Of a DNA stretch of 64,000 bases, positions 37,198 through 46,991 are shown piece by piece. Positions within the stretch are counted from its first letter, which is position 1; each line of letters begins with the position of its first letter. The notes beneath the pieces are model-generated. The model made no database searches. It worked only from the letters and a program-made list of their open reading frames with translations, and had not been told where the DNA came from. The DNA is from Fodinibius sp. Rm-B-1B1-1 (GTDB lineage: Bacteria > Bacteroidota > Rhodothermia > Balneolales > Balneolaceae). The position numbers and the translations under genes were made by a program. The stretch spans positions 682,001 through 746,000 of the forward strand of contig NZ_JBCFYD010000001.1 of NCBI RefSeq assembly GCF_038594945.1, read 5' to 3'.

Positions 37198-38484
37198 CTA
37201 ATCTTTAGCCGGCAAAATCTTTCCCTTCACTTCACCAAAACCAATACGGTAATCGTCGGTATCGGCATAGCCAGTCATCGTTACCTCGTCACCATCTTCC
37301 AAGAACGTTCGACTTTCACCATTGGGCAATTCAATGGGATCGGTTCCCTTCCAACTTAATTCCAGCATGCTCCCATACGACGATTTCTCTTTTCCACTAA
37401 TAGTACCTGAAGCATACAGGTCGCCGGGACGTACGTTACAACCTGTTACCGTTTGATGGGCCAATTGCTGTGCAATATTCCAGTAGAGATTTTTGGCATT
37501 AGATGCACAAACTTTGTGAGGAGCATCCATTTCCTCGGACTGCAAAAACACATCCAGATTTATATCGAATGTCCACTTTCCTTCAGATTGCAAATAGGGC
37601 AGAGGCTTGGGATCTTGCTCCGGCCCTTCTATGCGAAATGGCTCCAGCGCATCCAGCGTCACAATCCACGGCGAAACAGTCGTCGCCCAATTCTTGGCCA
37701 AAAACGGTCCCAATGGCTGGTATTCCCACTTCTGGATATCGCGTGCACTCCAGTCATTAACAAGCATTAATCCAAAAATATGATCTTCGGCATCTTGTAC
37801 TGAGATGGGATTCCCAAGCTCATTTCCCGGTCCTGTCAAAAATCCCATCTCAAGTTCAAAGTCGCACAACTTACATGCATCAAAAACCGGAGTATCTTCG
37901 CTATCAGGCGGTAAAATTTGTCCCTTGGGACGGTGTAGATCTGTACCGCTTACGACTACCGAACTTGCACGTCCATGATAACCTACCGGCAGATGTTTCC
38001 AATTTGGCTTAAGGGCATTTTCTGGATCCCGAAACATGCTGCCCACATTTGTGGCATGCTGTTCAGAAGAGTAAAAGTCCGTGTAATCTCCGATATCAAC
38101 CGGCAACAACATTTCAACCTCATCCATCGGGGTAAGCACGCGTTCCCGAAGTGGTTGATTATCGCGAAGTGCCGGCTCATCTGCACTTAACAATGTACTA
38201 ATATACGATCGAGCCTCAGCCCAGGCTTCACCACCAAGTTCCATAAACATATTTAGTGTTCGCTCTCTAAATACTGGCTTTCCATCCAGGTGCGGACCAT
38301 CAAAAACCCCCGCGGCATCGAGCTCCGCAAGATTAACCACATAATCACCAATAGCCGTACAGATAAAAACCTCTCCATCATCTTTCGATCGTGCTACACC
38401 ATATGGCAAGTTTTGAATGGGGAAATGTGATTTCGAATCTACCTCAATAAATGATTCCAAGTTAGGATCGTTTGTTGGATGCAT
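37198..38484 (-). CDS. fahA: Fumarylacetoacetase
   Basis: 428 aa, full length. The N-terminal SH3-like domain (about 15-120) is followed by the catalytic FAH fold: FYSSEQHATNVGSMFRD (about 136-152), FDACKLCDFELEMGF, LVNDWSARDIQKWEYQPLGPFLAKN, and the late VRPGDLYASGTISG. It hydrolyses fumarylacetoacetate to fumarate and acetoacetate, the last step of tyrosine degradation. The upstream gene (38536-39516) is on the same strand 51 bp away and may belong to the same unit. Confidence 0.95.
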   Translation of the reverse strand: MHPTNDPNLESFIEVDSKSHFPIQNLPYGVARSKDDGEVFICTAIGDYVVNLAELDAAGVFDGPHLDGKPVFRERTLNMFMELGGEAWAEARSYISTLLSADEPALRDNQPLRERVLTPMDEVEMLLPVDIGDYTDFYSSEQHATNVGSMFRDPENALKPNWKHLPVGYHGRASSVVVSGTDLHRPKGQILPPDSEDTPVFDACKLCDFELEMGFLTGPGNELGNPISVQDAEDHIFGLMLVNDWSARDIQKWEYQPLGPFLAKNWATTVSPWIVTLDALEPFRIEGPEQDPKPLPYLQSEGKWTFDINLDVFLQSEEMDAPHKVCASNAKNLYWNIAQQLAHQTVTGCNVRPGDLYASGTISGKEKSSYGSMLELSWKGTDPIELPNGESRTFLEDGDEVTMTGYADTDDYRIGFGEVKGKILPAKD

Positions 38485-38535
38485 ATTGTGAGCTTTTGAA
38501 TTTTAAATTCTAAATAATGAATTCCTTTTCTCGTG

Positions 38536-39516
38536 TTATAAAAGTCCCAATTTTTGCAGATCTTCTCGCGGCTCATCAAAACTGCAGCTACCAAATGATG
38601 TAACCGCTACGTTGCGCAGCTCAGTAATCTCTTGGGTTGAGATCTCGTAATCCTTCCAACGAAAACCGCTTTCAGTAAACGAAAAATGCTCGGCATCTTC
38701 TTCTTTAATAACCTGCTGCATTTGCTCGTCAGAAAAATCATGCGCATACCCAAGCATAGCGCCACCAAAAATGTTAAAAAAGCCATACATCTTTGTTTTT
38801 ACCGTATAATTGTAATGCCGGATAGGATGATGCAATCCTGCCGTACACTTCAGCGCTATATTCTGCTCTCGCACTTTATTCAACGTAAAAGCCACCTGCT
38901 CAACCGCTGGAAACATTGAGGCTTCAACGCCACCGCAGCGTAGTTTGAATCCGGCTCTCATATTGCTTTCATCTTTCGTTCCGGCATTATAGCGGTCCAT
39001 TGCTTCCAGAATTAAACCAATCTCCTTTTCCCAGTTTTTATCAAAAATTCCCTCGAAAAATACCTCTGTGGGAAAGATCTCCCGCCCCCCTATAAGATCT
39101 GCTGTTTTAGCATATATATCAGCCAATAACGCTTCGTCATTAGCAAAAACAGCCTCCCGGGGCAGCTTAAGCTCCAGCACATCTGTGGTAATGGCTTTTC
39201 CATGCTCATCGTGAGCTCTCTCTATCGACCTCGCTATGTTCTGGAGATCCTCGTAGAAACCCGAAATCGTTTCGGCTCTTTTTCCCAGTACTGAAAATTT
39301 ATACGGTTCGCCCCCCGCAAATAAATTGTCGTGGTAGGGTTTTAACTCTTCTAATCGAGAGGCCGGTATTATATACCTCGACAACATCCAGGCGTCACTA
39401 TCCTTACGATACTTGCTGTACTTTTGGAGAGAAGTGTCCAGAGAGAGATCGGCCGGCGGAAACAATCCTGCATAATCGATAATCTCCCTCATAAATGCTT
39501 TAAAACTCGCTTTCAT
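38536..39516 (-). CDS. Conserved-looking protein of unknown function next to fahA
   Basis: 326 aa from ATG 39516 (a TTG five codons upstream is possible). No signal peptide or membrane helix. It looks like a soluble alpha/beta protein. Conserved-looking blocks: YAGLFPPADLSLDTSL near the N-terminus, FKLRCGGVEASMFPAVEQVA (about 195-214), ALKCTAGLHHPIRHY (about 225-239), FFNIFGGAMLGYAHDF and a C-terminal SFGSCSFDEPREDL. The CxGG and GLHHP segments look active-site-like. I do not recognise a named family. Its place directly upstream of fahA suggests aromatic amino-acid catabolism, as inference only. Confidence 0.65.
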   Translation of the reverse strand: MKASFKAFMREIIDYAGLFPPADLSLDTSLQKYSKYRKDSDAWMLSRYIIPASRLEELKPYHDNLFAGGEPYKFSVLGKRAETISGFYEDLQNIARSIERAHDEHGKAITTDVLELKLPREAVFANDEALLADIYAKTADLIGGREIFPTEVFFEGIFDKNWEKEIGLILEAMDRYNAGTKDESNMRAGFKLRCGGVEASMFPAVEQVAFTLNKVREQNIALKCTAGLHHPIRHYNYTVKTKMYGFFNIFGGAMLGYAHDFSDEQMQQVIKEEDAEHFSFTESGFRWKDYEISTQEITELRNVAVTSFGSCSFDEPREDLQKLGLL

Positions 39517-39574
39517 CAGCCTGTTATTCAATTGTTAATATGAGCATTTCTTTTCCATGCTATAAATAAGCAAT

Positions 39575-40699
39575 CTATTGCAACGTTACTAAATCCAAAA
39601 TAATCGCATCGGCAATTTTTATCCCCTTATCTGTAAGTATTATCCGATCATCAACCATCGCTTTTTGTTCCTTAACCAATCGTTTCAGATACGCATGCTG
39701 CCTATCCCCAAATATATAGTTATATCGCGATTCCATCTCCTCAAAAGCAACTCCTTTTCTTGTGCGCAACCCCATCATCAGTCTTTCCTCGGCAAGCTGT
39801 TCAAGCGCTAACTTCTCTTTCTGGGGATGATCTTCGCCACGTAAATATTTCCGTAAATCCTGTTCATTTTCCCACCGTTCAGCGGCATCTTCCCACCAGA
39901 ACGAATGGGCACCAGGACCAAAACCCAAATAGTTTTCATGCTCCCAATAACTACTATTGTGAATGGCCTCCTTACCCGGCACACTATAATTGCTCACTTC
40001 ATAGCGCTCTATTCCCTCACTACTAAATAGCTGGTTAATTATATCAAAATGTTCAGCCACCTTGTCATCCTCGGGGGGCGCAATTCGTCCGAGCTCCACC
40101 TGCTTTCCTAATCTTGTCTTGGGTTCAATCGTTAACGAATAGGCCGAAATATGCGGTGGAGCAAAACTAAGCAAGGTTTTTACGTCCTTTTTAAGCTGTT
40201 TAACCGATTGGTTAGGATTACCATAGATCAGATCTACGGTAAACGTATCAAAATCTGACTGGCTAAGCAGCTCCAAACACTGACGGGCTTCCTCACTGTT
40301 ATGTGCCCGATTCATAAACTGCAACAGCTCGGGATCAAAGCTTTGTACCCCCATGCTTGCCCGATCAATTCCCAACGACTTTATATCAGCTAAAAATGAA
40401 GAAGTTACATCATCCGGGTTCATCTCCAGTGTGGTTTCTCGGGATGCCACATCAAACACTTCGTTCAGCGCATCTAAAACTTGCTCAACTTGGGCAGGAG
40501 CTAACAACGAAGGCGTCCCTCCACCAAAGTAAATCGAGTTCACTTTTTCCTCAACAAACCTTGTATTCTTATAACTTTTAATATCATCAACCAACCGCTG
40601 TACAAAGTGTTCCCGCTCGGAGGTTTGCGTCACAAAATAGAAATCACAATACGAGCAGGCCTGCTTACAAAAAGGAATGTGAAGATAAATTCCAGACAC
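39575..40699 (-). CDS. hemW: HemW-like radical SAM heme chaperone
   Basis: 374 aa starting at a GTG (40697-40699). The radical-SAM cluster motif is CKQACSYCDFYF (about 11-22), followed by YFGGGTPSLL (about 59-68). The HemW-specific motif HNSSYWEHENYLGFGPGAHSF (in two parts, about 243-263) separates it from the coproporphyrinogen oxidase HemN. HemW inserts heme into proteins such as respiratory oxidases. The HemW C-terminal winged helix is present (RLMMGLRTRKGV). Confidence 0.9.
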   Translation of the reverse strand: MSGIYLHIPFCKQACSYCDFYFVTQTSEREHFVQRLVDDIKSYKNTRFVEEKVNSIYFGGGTPSLLAPAQVEQVLDALNEVFDVASRETTLEMNPDDVTSSFLADIKSLGIDRASMGVQSFDPELLQFMNRAHNSEEARQCLELLSQSDFDTFTVDLIYGNPNQSVKQLKKDVKTLLSFAPPHISAYSLTIEPKTRLGKQVELGRIAPPEDDKVAEHFDIINQLFSSEGIERYEVSNYSVPGKEAIHNSSYWEHENYLGFGPGAHSFWWEDAAERWENEQDLRKYLRGEDHPQKEKLALEQLAEERLMMGLRTRKGVAFEEMESRYNYIFGDRQHAYLKRLVKEQKAMVDDRIILTDKGIKIADAIILDLVTLQ

Positions 40700-40704
40700 T
40701 ACAT

Positions 40705-40777
40705 TAGTTGAAAGTTACAAGTTTGCAGTTAAAGGTTTCCCGAGAGGAATTCCTAACCTTTAACATTCAACTTTCAG
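40705..40777. repeat. Imperfect hairpin repeat at the 3' end of the gamma-carbonic-anhydrase gene
   Basis: GTTAAAGGTT (40728-40737) pairs with AACCTTTAAC (40755-40764), and further out GTTGAAAGTT faces AACTTTCAG. The right arm covers the stop codon and last codons of the carbonic-anhydrase-like gene, so the element supplies its C-terminal residues. It may act as a terminator or be a small dispersed repeat. Confidence 0.55.
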
Positions 40778-41315
40778 TTGAATAAAAAGGATTTGTCTCG
40801 TACGTATCTTTCTGCATGTAAGCCCGGGCATATTTCACATAATTGTCGGCATGCTCTTTAATAGACGCAATTTCGTCATCGGTAAGCTTACGCTTTTTCT
40901 CTACCGGGCTCCCCATATACATATAACCCGATTCCAAACGCTTGCCTGGTGGGACCAAACTTCCCGCGGCTACAATTACATCGGATTCAATGATTGCCTC
41001 ATCCAACACAGTGGCATGAATACCAATAAGTGCACGATCGTGAATGGTACAACCATGAATCATCGCGTTATGTCCAATAGTTACTTCATCTCCAATTTGG
41101 GTGGGGCCGGTCTGGTTCATTACATGAATACACGTATTGTCCTGAATATTCGAGCGATCACCAACCTTAATCCAATTCACATCACCACGGATGGTAACAT
41201 TGAACCAAACACTACTTTCCTCCCCGAAATTTACATCTCCAATAATATCGGCGCTGGGTGCTACAAATGCAGAATCGGGAAATTCCGGCTTCTTGTTAAG
41301 AAATTCGTATACCAT
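40767..41315 (-). CDS. Gamma-carbonic-anhydrase-family hexapeptide-repeat protein
   Basis: 182 aa left-handed beta-helix protein of the YrdA/PaaY/CamH group. Zinc-type histidines occur in CIHVMNQTG, TIGHNAMIHGCTI (about 80-96). Hexapeptide turns run from about 15 to 130, with a C-terminal helix (about 145-175). Carbonic anhydrase activity is possible because the three His positions are kept, but many members have other or no known activity. The last codons fall in the hairpin repeat at 40705-40777. Confidence 0.87.
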   Translation of the reverse strand: MVYEFLNKKPEFPDSAFVAPSADIIGDVNFGEESSVWFNVTIRGDVNWIKVGDRSNIQDNTCIHVMNQTGPTQIGDEVTIGHNAMIHGCTIHDRALIGIHATVLDEAIIESDVIVAAGSLVPPGKRLESGYMYMGSPVEKKRKLTDDEIASIKEHADNYVKYARAYMQKDTYETNPFYSTES

Positions 41316-41346
41316 AATACGTATGGGAACTTGTTAATTAGTAAAA

Positions 41347-41925
41347 TTAGTCCAAGTGCTGCTGTATCAACTGATCGAACGCTTGAAAATTTCTTGGTAG
41401 CGGATCAACTTTCTCACCTTCAATAAAAAAGGTGGGCGTTGCATTTACGCCCGCAGTCCTACCTTGGTTACGCTGCTCCATCACTGTCTTTTGCGTTTCG
41501 GAAGCATTTAAATCATTCTTAAACTGATTAATATCCAGCCCTAACTCACGAGCATAGTTAATAAAAATGGATGTTGGACTGCCGGAGTTAGACCAGCGAT
41601 TCTGGTTTTCAAACAATAGACTATGCATCTCATAAAACTTGCCCTGGTTCTTGGCTGATTGTGCTGCCCGGGCTGCCAAAGCTGCATATTGGTGTGAGTT
41701 CAGAGGAAAGTATTTCATCTCAAACTCAATCTGATCACCATATTTATCTTTCAGCTTTTCAACAATAGGGTGGAAGTAGGCACAAGCAGGACATTGATAG
41801 TCACTATATTCAACAATAGTTAGTGGCTCGTCACTTGGGCCTTCCTGTGCTTTCGATGTGTTGGCAATGCCCATCCCAAAAACCATTGTGGCGATAAGTA
41901 CAACTGTTGCTGCTAATTTATTCAT
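41347..41925 (-). CDS. Periplasmic DsbA-like thioredoxin-fold protein
   Basis: 192 aa with a signal peptide (about 1-26, ending TSKAQ). The redox motif CPAC occurs in DYQCPACAYFHPIVEKL (about 42-58). A helical insert (about 90-140) and the cis-Pro loop NATPTFFIEG (about 161-170) complete the DsbA/BdbD-like fold. It would catalyse disulfide formation or exchange in the periplasm. No DsbB/VKOR partner is adjacent. Confidence 0.9.
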   Translation of the reverse strand: MNKLAATVVLIATMVFGMGIANTSKAQEGPSDEPLTIVEYSDYQCPACAYFHPIVEKLKDKYGDQIEFEMKYFPLNSHQYAALAARAAQSAKNQGKFYEMHSLLFENQNRWSNSGSPTSIFINYARELGLDINQFKNDLNASETQKTVMEQRNQGRTAGVNATPTFFIEGEKVDPLPRNFQAFDQLIQQHLD

Positions 41926-41987
41926 CGGTTTCTACTGTGTATTAGTATGAGTTAGATTTTGTTATCAAAAGAACTGCAATATTTCAG

Positions 41988-43649
41988 TTAGTTGGATGAA
42001 GAAGAGGCCTCTTCAATCATATCGAGGCGCATTTGTTTAAATTCGTCGCCATTGCGCCACGTTTGCATTTCATTAGCATTAGCAATGCGATAGGCAGCAT
42101 CAAAAAACAAACGAACGTCCTGCTCCATACCGGATAAATCCCAATGCTTATTGATTTCATCATTTACGTTATGATAATTGGCATCTTGAAGGCTATCAAC
42201 CATAGCCGAATATCTTTCGGGCTTATCAATAAATTCATTTCCACGGTTGGGGAAAATAGCAGGGATTCCCTTCTTAGCAAGTGGAAAGTGATCAGAACGA
42301 TAGAAATAACCGCGATCGGGGTGGGGATCAGGCTTGACCACTCTCCCGCGCTCCTCAGTAACTTTTTCGATAGTATCACTTACACTATTGCGATCATAGC
42401 CAATAAGCACTAAATCCCGGGTTTTCCCATATACATTCATGCCATCCAAATTAATGTTGGCAGTCACTTTACCCGGATGAATCGTTGGATTATCTGCCCA
42501 ATATTTTGATCCAAGCAAACCAACTTCTTCGGCTCCGACAAATAGAAAGAGCATACTGCGCTTTAACTGCGGCTGAATTTCTTTATAGGCTTTCGCCATC
42601 TCCAATACTGCGCTTACACCGGCGGCATTATCAAGTGCCCCGTTATTAATGGAATCGCCTTCTGCAGAACTTGTAACGCCCAAATGATCATGATGTGCCG
42701 TAAAAACTACGTACTCATCTTTTAGCCGATCATTATTTCCTTCGATTACTCCAAGCACATTTTGGGCTTCCTGCTCACGGTATTCTGCCGATAAGTTAAG
42801 GTTAAGTGACATACCTTCTAATGGCACCGGCTCAAAATCACGGCTCTCGGCGGCTTCCAATTGTTCTTCAAGGTCTAATCCGGCCTCGTCAAATAGTTCT
42901 GTGCTCGCTTGTTTGGTGAGCCAGCCATTAAATTTTGTTTGAGCCTCTTCATTACCATTGTTACCTCGCAGATAAAATCGTTCCCGGCTCCAACTGTTGG
43001 CTACGACCTCCCAGCTATATCCCGCTGATGGAGTGGTATGAATAATAAGTACTCCGGCAGCACCCAACTCTTTGGCCTTCTCATACTTGTAGTCATATCG
43101 CCCGTAATACAACCGCGTTTCACCCCCAAATAGATCAGACTTACTGCTGGGATCATTATTTTTCACTACTAAAACCTTGCCCTCAACATCAATATCTTTA
43201 AAGTCATCCCAATTTTCTTCAGGAGCCTGAATGCCATATCCCACATATACCAATTCGGCATCTTCTATCGATACCTCTTCCTGAAGGTTAGCTGGCCATG
43301 CCATAAAATCAGAGTAATACTCAAACTGGGTTGCTGACCCATTGGTATTTATTCTCAATTCCGCATCCTGATTTGTTTTTTGCCCTACTAAAGGCACATC
43401 CTGGATAAACCCACCATCTTGTGCTCCACCTGTCAAACCATATTCTTGGAGCTCATTAACTAGATAGTCAACTGTTTTCTCTTCTCCTTCGGTACCCGTT
43501 GCCCGTCCCTGAAATTCATCTGAGGATAATACCTCTATATGATCCATCAGGTTTTCTGCAGTAATCGTATTAGCAACTTGATCAATGGGAGAATCCATAC
43601 AGCTTACTGCAACGCCTACCAAAACAATCCCTATAAGTATTTTTTTCAT
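41988..43649 (-). CDS. M28-family metallopeptidase, lipoprotein with PA domain
   Basis: 553 aa with a lipoprotein-like signal (GVAVSC, Cys17). The M28 zinc ligands are all visible: TAHHDHLGV (about 302), GALDNAAG (about 325), GAEEVGLLG (about 360), NINLDGMN (about 385) and RSDHFPLAKKGIP (about 465). A protease-associated insert (about 120-260, VEGKVLVVKNND) precedes the catalytic core. It would be an aminopeptidase acting in the periplasm or at the outer membrane. Single gene. Confidence 0.92.
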   Translation of the reverse strand: MKKILIGIVLVGVAVSCMDSPIDQVANTITAENLMDHIEVLSSDEFQGRATGTEGEEKTVDYLVNELQEYGLTGGAQDGGFIQDVPLVGQKTNQDAELRINTNGSATQFEYYSDFMAWPANLQEEVSIEDAELVYVGYGIQAPEENWDDFKDIDVEGKVLVVKNNDPSSKSDLFGGETRLYYGRYDYKYEKAKELGAAGVLIIHTTPSAGYSWEVVANSWSRERFYLRGNNGNEEAQTKFNGWLTKQASTELFDEAGLDLEEQLEAAESRDFEPVPLEGMSLNLNLSAEYREQEAQNVLGVIEGNNDRLKDEYVVFTAHHDHLGVTSSAEGDSINNGALDNAAGVSAVLEMAKAYKEIQPQLKRSMLFLFVGAEEVGLLGSKYWADNPTIHPGKVTANINLDGMNVYGKTRDLVLIGYDRNSVSDTIEKVTEERGRVVKPDPHPDRGYFYRSDHFPLAKKGIPAIFPNRGNEFIDKPERYSAMVDSLQDANYHNVNDEINKHWDLSGMEQDVRLFFDAAYRIANANEMQTWRNGDEFKQMRLDMIEEASSSSN

Positions 43650-43803
43650 TTCGTGTCTATTTTTTGCCAGTTTTAATACAACGGTGGAAAAGTAACATAT
43701 TTTTGCCTTATTGCTAACTTAAGTTAGAATATGATGTGATTTTGTAATACTACTTCTCTACCCAAGTTAATTATACTGTAGATTTTTAGATGAATGTTAA
43801 AGT

Positions 43804-44613
43804 ATGAGTGATTTCAATGGGAAAGATGTACTTATCACTGGAGGAGCCGGCGGGATTGGCTTACTTATGGGCAAGCATGCTTTGAAAGCAGGAGCAAATA
43901 AATTATTCATCTGGGATATCAGCTCGGAAGCCATATCTAACGCCCACCAGACCCTTTCTAAATATAACAATCAGGTTTATAGCTACGAGGTTGATATCGC
44001 CAAACCTAACCAAATTTATCAAACAGCCGATAGACTTTTAAAAGCACACGGACCCGTCGACATTTTGATTAACAATGCCGGGACGGTTGTTGGCGGCCCT
44101 TTTAAGAACTATGCTCCCCAACAGATTGAGCATCTCATCCGTCTTAACCTGTTGGGAGCCATGCATACCACACAAGCTTTTTTGGATAATATGATTACCC
44201 AAAAATCGGGACATATCGTCAACATCGCTTCAGCAGCCGGCCGAATGGCAAATCCCAATATGTCGGTTTATACCAGCAGCAAATGGGGCCTAATCGGCTG
44301 GTCCGACTCTCTCCGGTTGGAACTAAAATCATATCCGCACATTCATGTTTCAACTATTGAACCCAGTTACATCAACACGGGACTTTTTGAGGGCGTAACC
44401 CCTCCGGCACTTACTCCTTTACTCGATGCTGGTGAAATATCCGAAAAGATTATTAAAGCGATTCGGAAAAATAAAACACACCTCCGGGAACCTTTTATGG
44501 TAAAAATACTTCCGTTCTTAAAAGGAATACTTCCAACGCCCGTTTTTGATTTTGTAGCCGGCCAACTTTTCCAGGTTTATCATTCGATGGATACATTCAC
44601 AGGACGAACCTAA
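43804..44613 (+). CDS. Short-chain dehydrogenase/reductase
   Basis: 269 aa, classical SDR. NAD(P) motif TGGAGGIG (about 12-19), NNAG (about 90-93), catalytic Ser in VNIASAAGR (about 139) and YTSSK (Tyr/Lys about 157-161). The C-terminal part resembles the retinol-dehydrogenase-like SDRs (EPSYINTGLFEG). First of three genes (SDR, ALDH, YhdH-like) with 18-bp and overlapping junctions, suggesting shared handling of lipid-derived aldehydes or ketones. Confidence 0.9.
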   Translation: MSDFNGKDVLITGGAGGIGLLMGKHALKAGANKLFIWDISSEAISNAHQTLSKYNNQVYSYEVDIAKPNQIYQTADRLLKAHGPVDILINNAGTVVGGPFKNYAPQQIEHLIRLNLLGAMHTTQAFLDNMITQKSGHIVNIASAAGRMANPNMSVYTSSKWGLIGWSDSLRLELKSYPHIHVSTIEPSYINTGLFEGVTPPALTPLLDAGEISEKIIKAIRKNKTHLREPFMVKILPFLKGILPTPVFDFVAGQLFQVYHSMDTFTGRT

Positions 44614-44631
44614 TCCTAAAATGGATCAACC

Positions 44632-45999
44632 ATGAAAAATATCGTTCAACGACAACGGCAATTTTTTAAGGATGCCAAGACCTTAAAAGTAAAATTTCGG
44701 AAAGCACAGCTACGCAAACTGAAAGCAACCCTGAATAAATACGAAGGAGAAATCATTGAGGCCTTGAAACATGATTTCGAAAAACCTGCTTTCGAAACAT
44801 TTAGCACCGAAATTATGGTTTTGGATCAAGAGATCGACCATATTTTAGCCAATATAAATAACTGGTCAAGCACCCAGCGAGCCAAGAGCGCGCGCATCAA
44901 TTTCCCTTCCAAAAGTTACATTAAACCACAACCTTATGGTGTAACACTTGTAATCGGTCCCTGGAATTATCCCGTGCAGCTCACACTAAATCCCGCCCTT
45001 GGAGCCATCGCCGCTGGTAATACCGTCATTATAAAACCATCAGAAATAGCTCCTCATACTTCCGCCTTACTAACAAAAATAATTAATAGTAATTTCAATC
45101 CCGGCTTTTTGCATGTGGTAGAAGGAGATGCTGATACCACCCAAGCTCTGTTATCCCAACCGCTCGACTATATTTTCTTTACCGGGAGCACACACGTCGG
45201 AAAAATCATCATGAAAGCTGCAGCCGAACAGCTTACACCGCTCACCTTAGAACTGGGTGGAAAATCTCCTACTATTGTTGATGAAACCGCTGATCTTGAA
45301 CTGGCGGCAAAACGAATTGCCTGGGGTAAGTTCATCAATGCAGGACAAACCTGCGTGAGCCCCGATTTCGTATATGTACAAAACTCCTTGCATGATAAAT
45401 TTTGCAACCTGTTGAAAGAACATATCCGAAATTTTTTCGGGGATAATGCTGCCCAAAGCGATGATTTTGCGCGCATTATTTCTGACAAACATTTCCATCG
45501 GCTGGCAAATCTCATTGATCCATCAAACGTTTTTTATGGAGGAAGCACAAACCCAGACACACGCTATATAGAACCCACCGTATTAACAAATATTAGCTGG
45601 GACGATCCGATCATGCAGGAAGAAATTTTTGGTCCGATCCTACCTATCTTAAGATTTAATGAGCTTAATCATATTATAGAAACCCTCCAATCTAAATCCC
45701 ATCCTCTCGCTCTCTATCTCTTTTCCACCAACAAACTGAATCAGAAAAAAGTTATGCACCGCCTGCGTTTTGGAGGAGGATGTATAAACGATACCGTGGC
45801 TCACCTGGGCAATCCAAAACTCCCATTTGGCGGTATGGGGAATAGCGGCTTTGGAAGCTACCATGGCAAAGCAAGTTTTGATACTTTTAGTCATCCCAAG
45901 AGTATTATGAAAAAAAGCAACTGGCTCGACATACCATTGCGATATCCACCCTATGAGGGAAAATTGAACTGGCTGAAAAAACTGAAGAAATTCTTATGA
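44632..45999 (+). CDS. Class 3-type aldehyde dehydrogenase (fatty-aldehyde-like)
   Basis: 455 aa, shorter than most ALDHs and typical of class 3/fatty aldehyde dehydrogenases. Conserved: VIGPWNYPVQLTLNPALGAI (about 103-122), LELGGKSPTIV (about 205, general-base Glu) and the catalytic Cys in GQTCVSPDFV (about 240). FGGMGNSGFGSYHGKASFDTFSH marks the C-terminus. It oxidises aldehydes to acids with NAD(P)+. Its stop overlaps the start of the next gene by 4 bases. Confidence 0.92.
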   Translation: MKNIVQRQRQFFKDAKTLKVKFRKAQLRKLKATLNKYEGEIIEALKHDFEKPAFETFSTEIMVLDQEIDHILANINNWSSTQRAKSARINFPSKSYIKPQPYGVTLVIGPWNYPVQLTLNPALGAIAAGNTVIIKPSEIAPHTSALLTKIINSNFNPGFLHVVEGDADTTQALLSQPLDYIFFTGSTHVGKIIMKAAAEQLTPLTLELGGKSPTIVDETADLELAAKRIAWGKFINAGQTCVSPDFVYVQNSLHDKFCNLLKEHIRNFFGDNAAQSDDFARIISDKHFHRLANLIDPSNVFYGGSTNPDTRYIEPTVLTNISWDDPIMQEEIFGPILPILRFNELNHIIETLQSKSHPLALYLFSTNKLNQKKVMHRLRFGGGCINDTVAHLGNPKLPFGGMGNSGFGSYHGKASFDTFSHPKSIMKKSNWLDIPLRYPPYEGKLNWLKKLKKFL

Positions 46000-46991
46000 C
46001 ACTATTTAAAGCACTTGTTGTAGAAGAGAAGTCTGAGGGACAATTTTCGCGATCTGTTAAAAATTGGCCAATTGATAAATTACCTGATTATAACACCCTG
46101 ATAAAAGTTTCATACTCCTCCCTCAATTATAAAGATGCCCTCTCTGCAACAGGCAATAAAGGAGTCACAAAAAATTATCCGCATATTCCCGGAATTGATG
46201 CAGCAGGTACCATTGTAGAAAGTGATAATCCTTCACTCAATACTGGTGACAAGGTAATTGTAACCAGTTATGATCTTGGCCAAAATACATTCGGTGGATT
46301 TGGTCAATATATTCGAGTACCCTCACAATGGGTTGTACCCTTACCAGCTGGACTTTCATTAAAGGAAAGCATGATGATAGGCACGGCAGGATTTACCGCA
46401 GCTATTGGTGTCCACCATCTACAACATAACGAGATAGCACCCGATAGTGGGGAAATTTTAGTGACAGGTGCCACGGGAGGGGTGGGAATAATGGCCATAT
46501 CTATCTTGTCAAAACTGGGGTATTTCGTAACAGCAGCTACCGGAAAAGTAGATCAAACTGACTTTCTTCAACAGGCTGGTGCCTCAACAGTGATCCATCG
46601 TGATGAAGTCCAAGATGAATCCTCACGACCATTATTGAGCAGCAAATGGATTGGCGCCATTGACACAGTCGGGGGAATTATGTTGGATACCACTTTACGC
46701 CAAACCAAACAGGGGGGCACAGTGGCCTGCTGCGGCAATGTACTGGGGCATGAGCTCCATACGAATGTCTATCCTTTTATTTTACGCGGAGTGCATTTGG
46801 CAGGTATGGACAGCGGCTACTGCGAAATGAGTCTACGTAAAAAGTTATGGGAAAAATTAGCCTCAGACTGGAAACCTGAACTCTTAGATCTGTTAACCAA
46901 AACATGCTCATTGCAGAAGCTTAACCAAGAGATTGATCATATCTTAGAAGGACAACAGGTGGGGCGTGTATTAGTAGAACTTGGAGATTAA
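45996..46991 (+). CDS. YhdH/YhfP-family quinone oxidoreductase (MDR superfamily)
   Basis: 331 aa zinc-free medium-chain dehydrogenase/reductase. SSLNYKDALSATGNKGV (about 34-50) and YPHIPGIDAAGTI are family signatures. The NADPH-binding motif is VTGATGGVGIMA (about 153-164). The family includes acrylyl-CoA reductase-like enzymes (AcuI), so an enoyl-thioester or quinone substrate is possible. Ends with a 4-base tail-to-tail overlap with the response regulator gene. Confidence 0.9.
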   Translation: MTLFKALVVEEKSEGQFSRSVKNWPIDKLPDYNTLIKVSYSSLNYKDALSATGNKGVTKNYPHIPGIDAAGTIVESDNPSLNTGDKVIVTSYDLGQNTFGGFGQYIRVPSQWVVPLPAGLSLKESMMIGTAGFTAAIGVHHLQHNEIAPDSGEILVTGATGGVGIMAISILSKLGYFVTAATGKVDQTDFLQQAGASTVIHRDEVQDESSRPLLSSKWIGAIDTVGGIMLDTTLRQTKQGGTVACCGNVLGHELHTNVYPFILRGVHLAGMDSGYCEMSLRKKLWEKLASDWKPELLDLLTKTCSLQKLNQEIDHILEGQQVGRVLVELGD

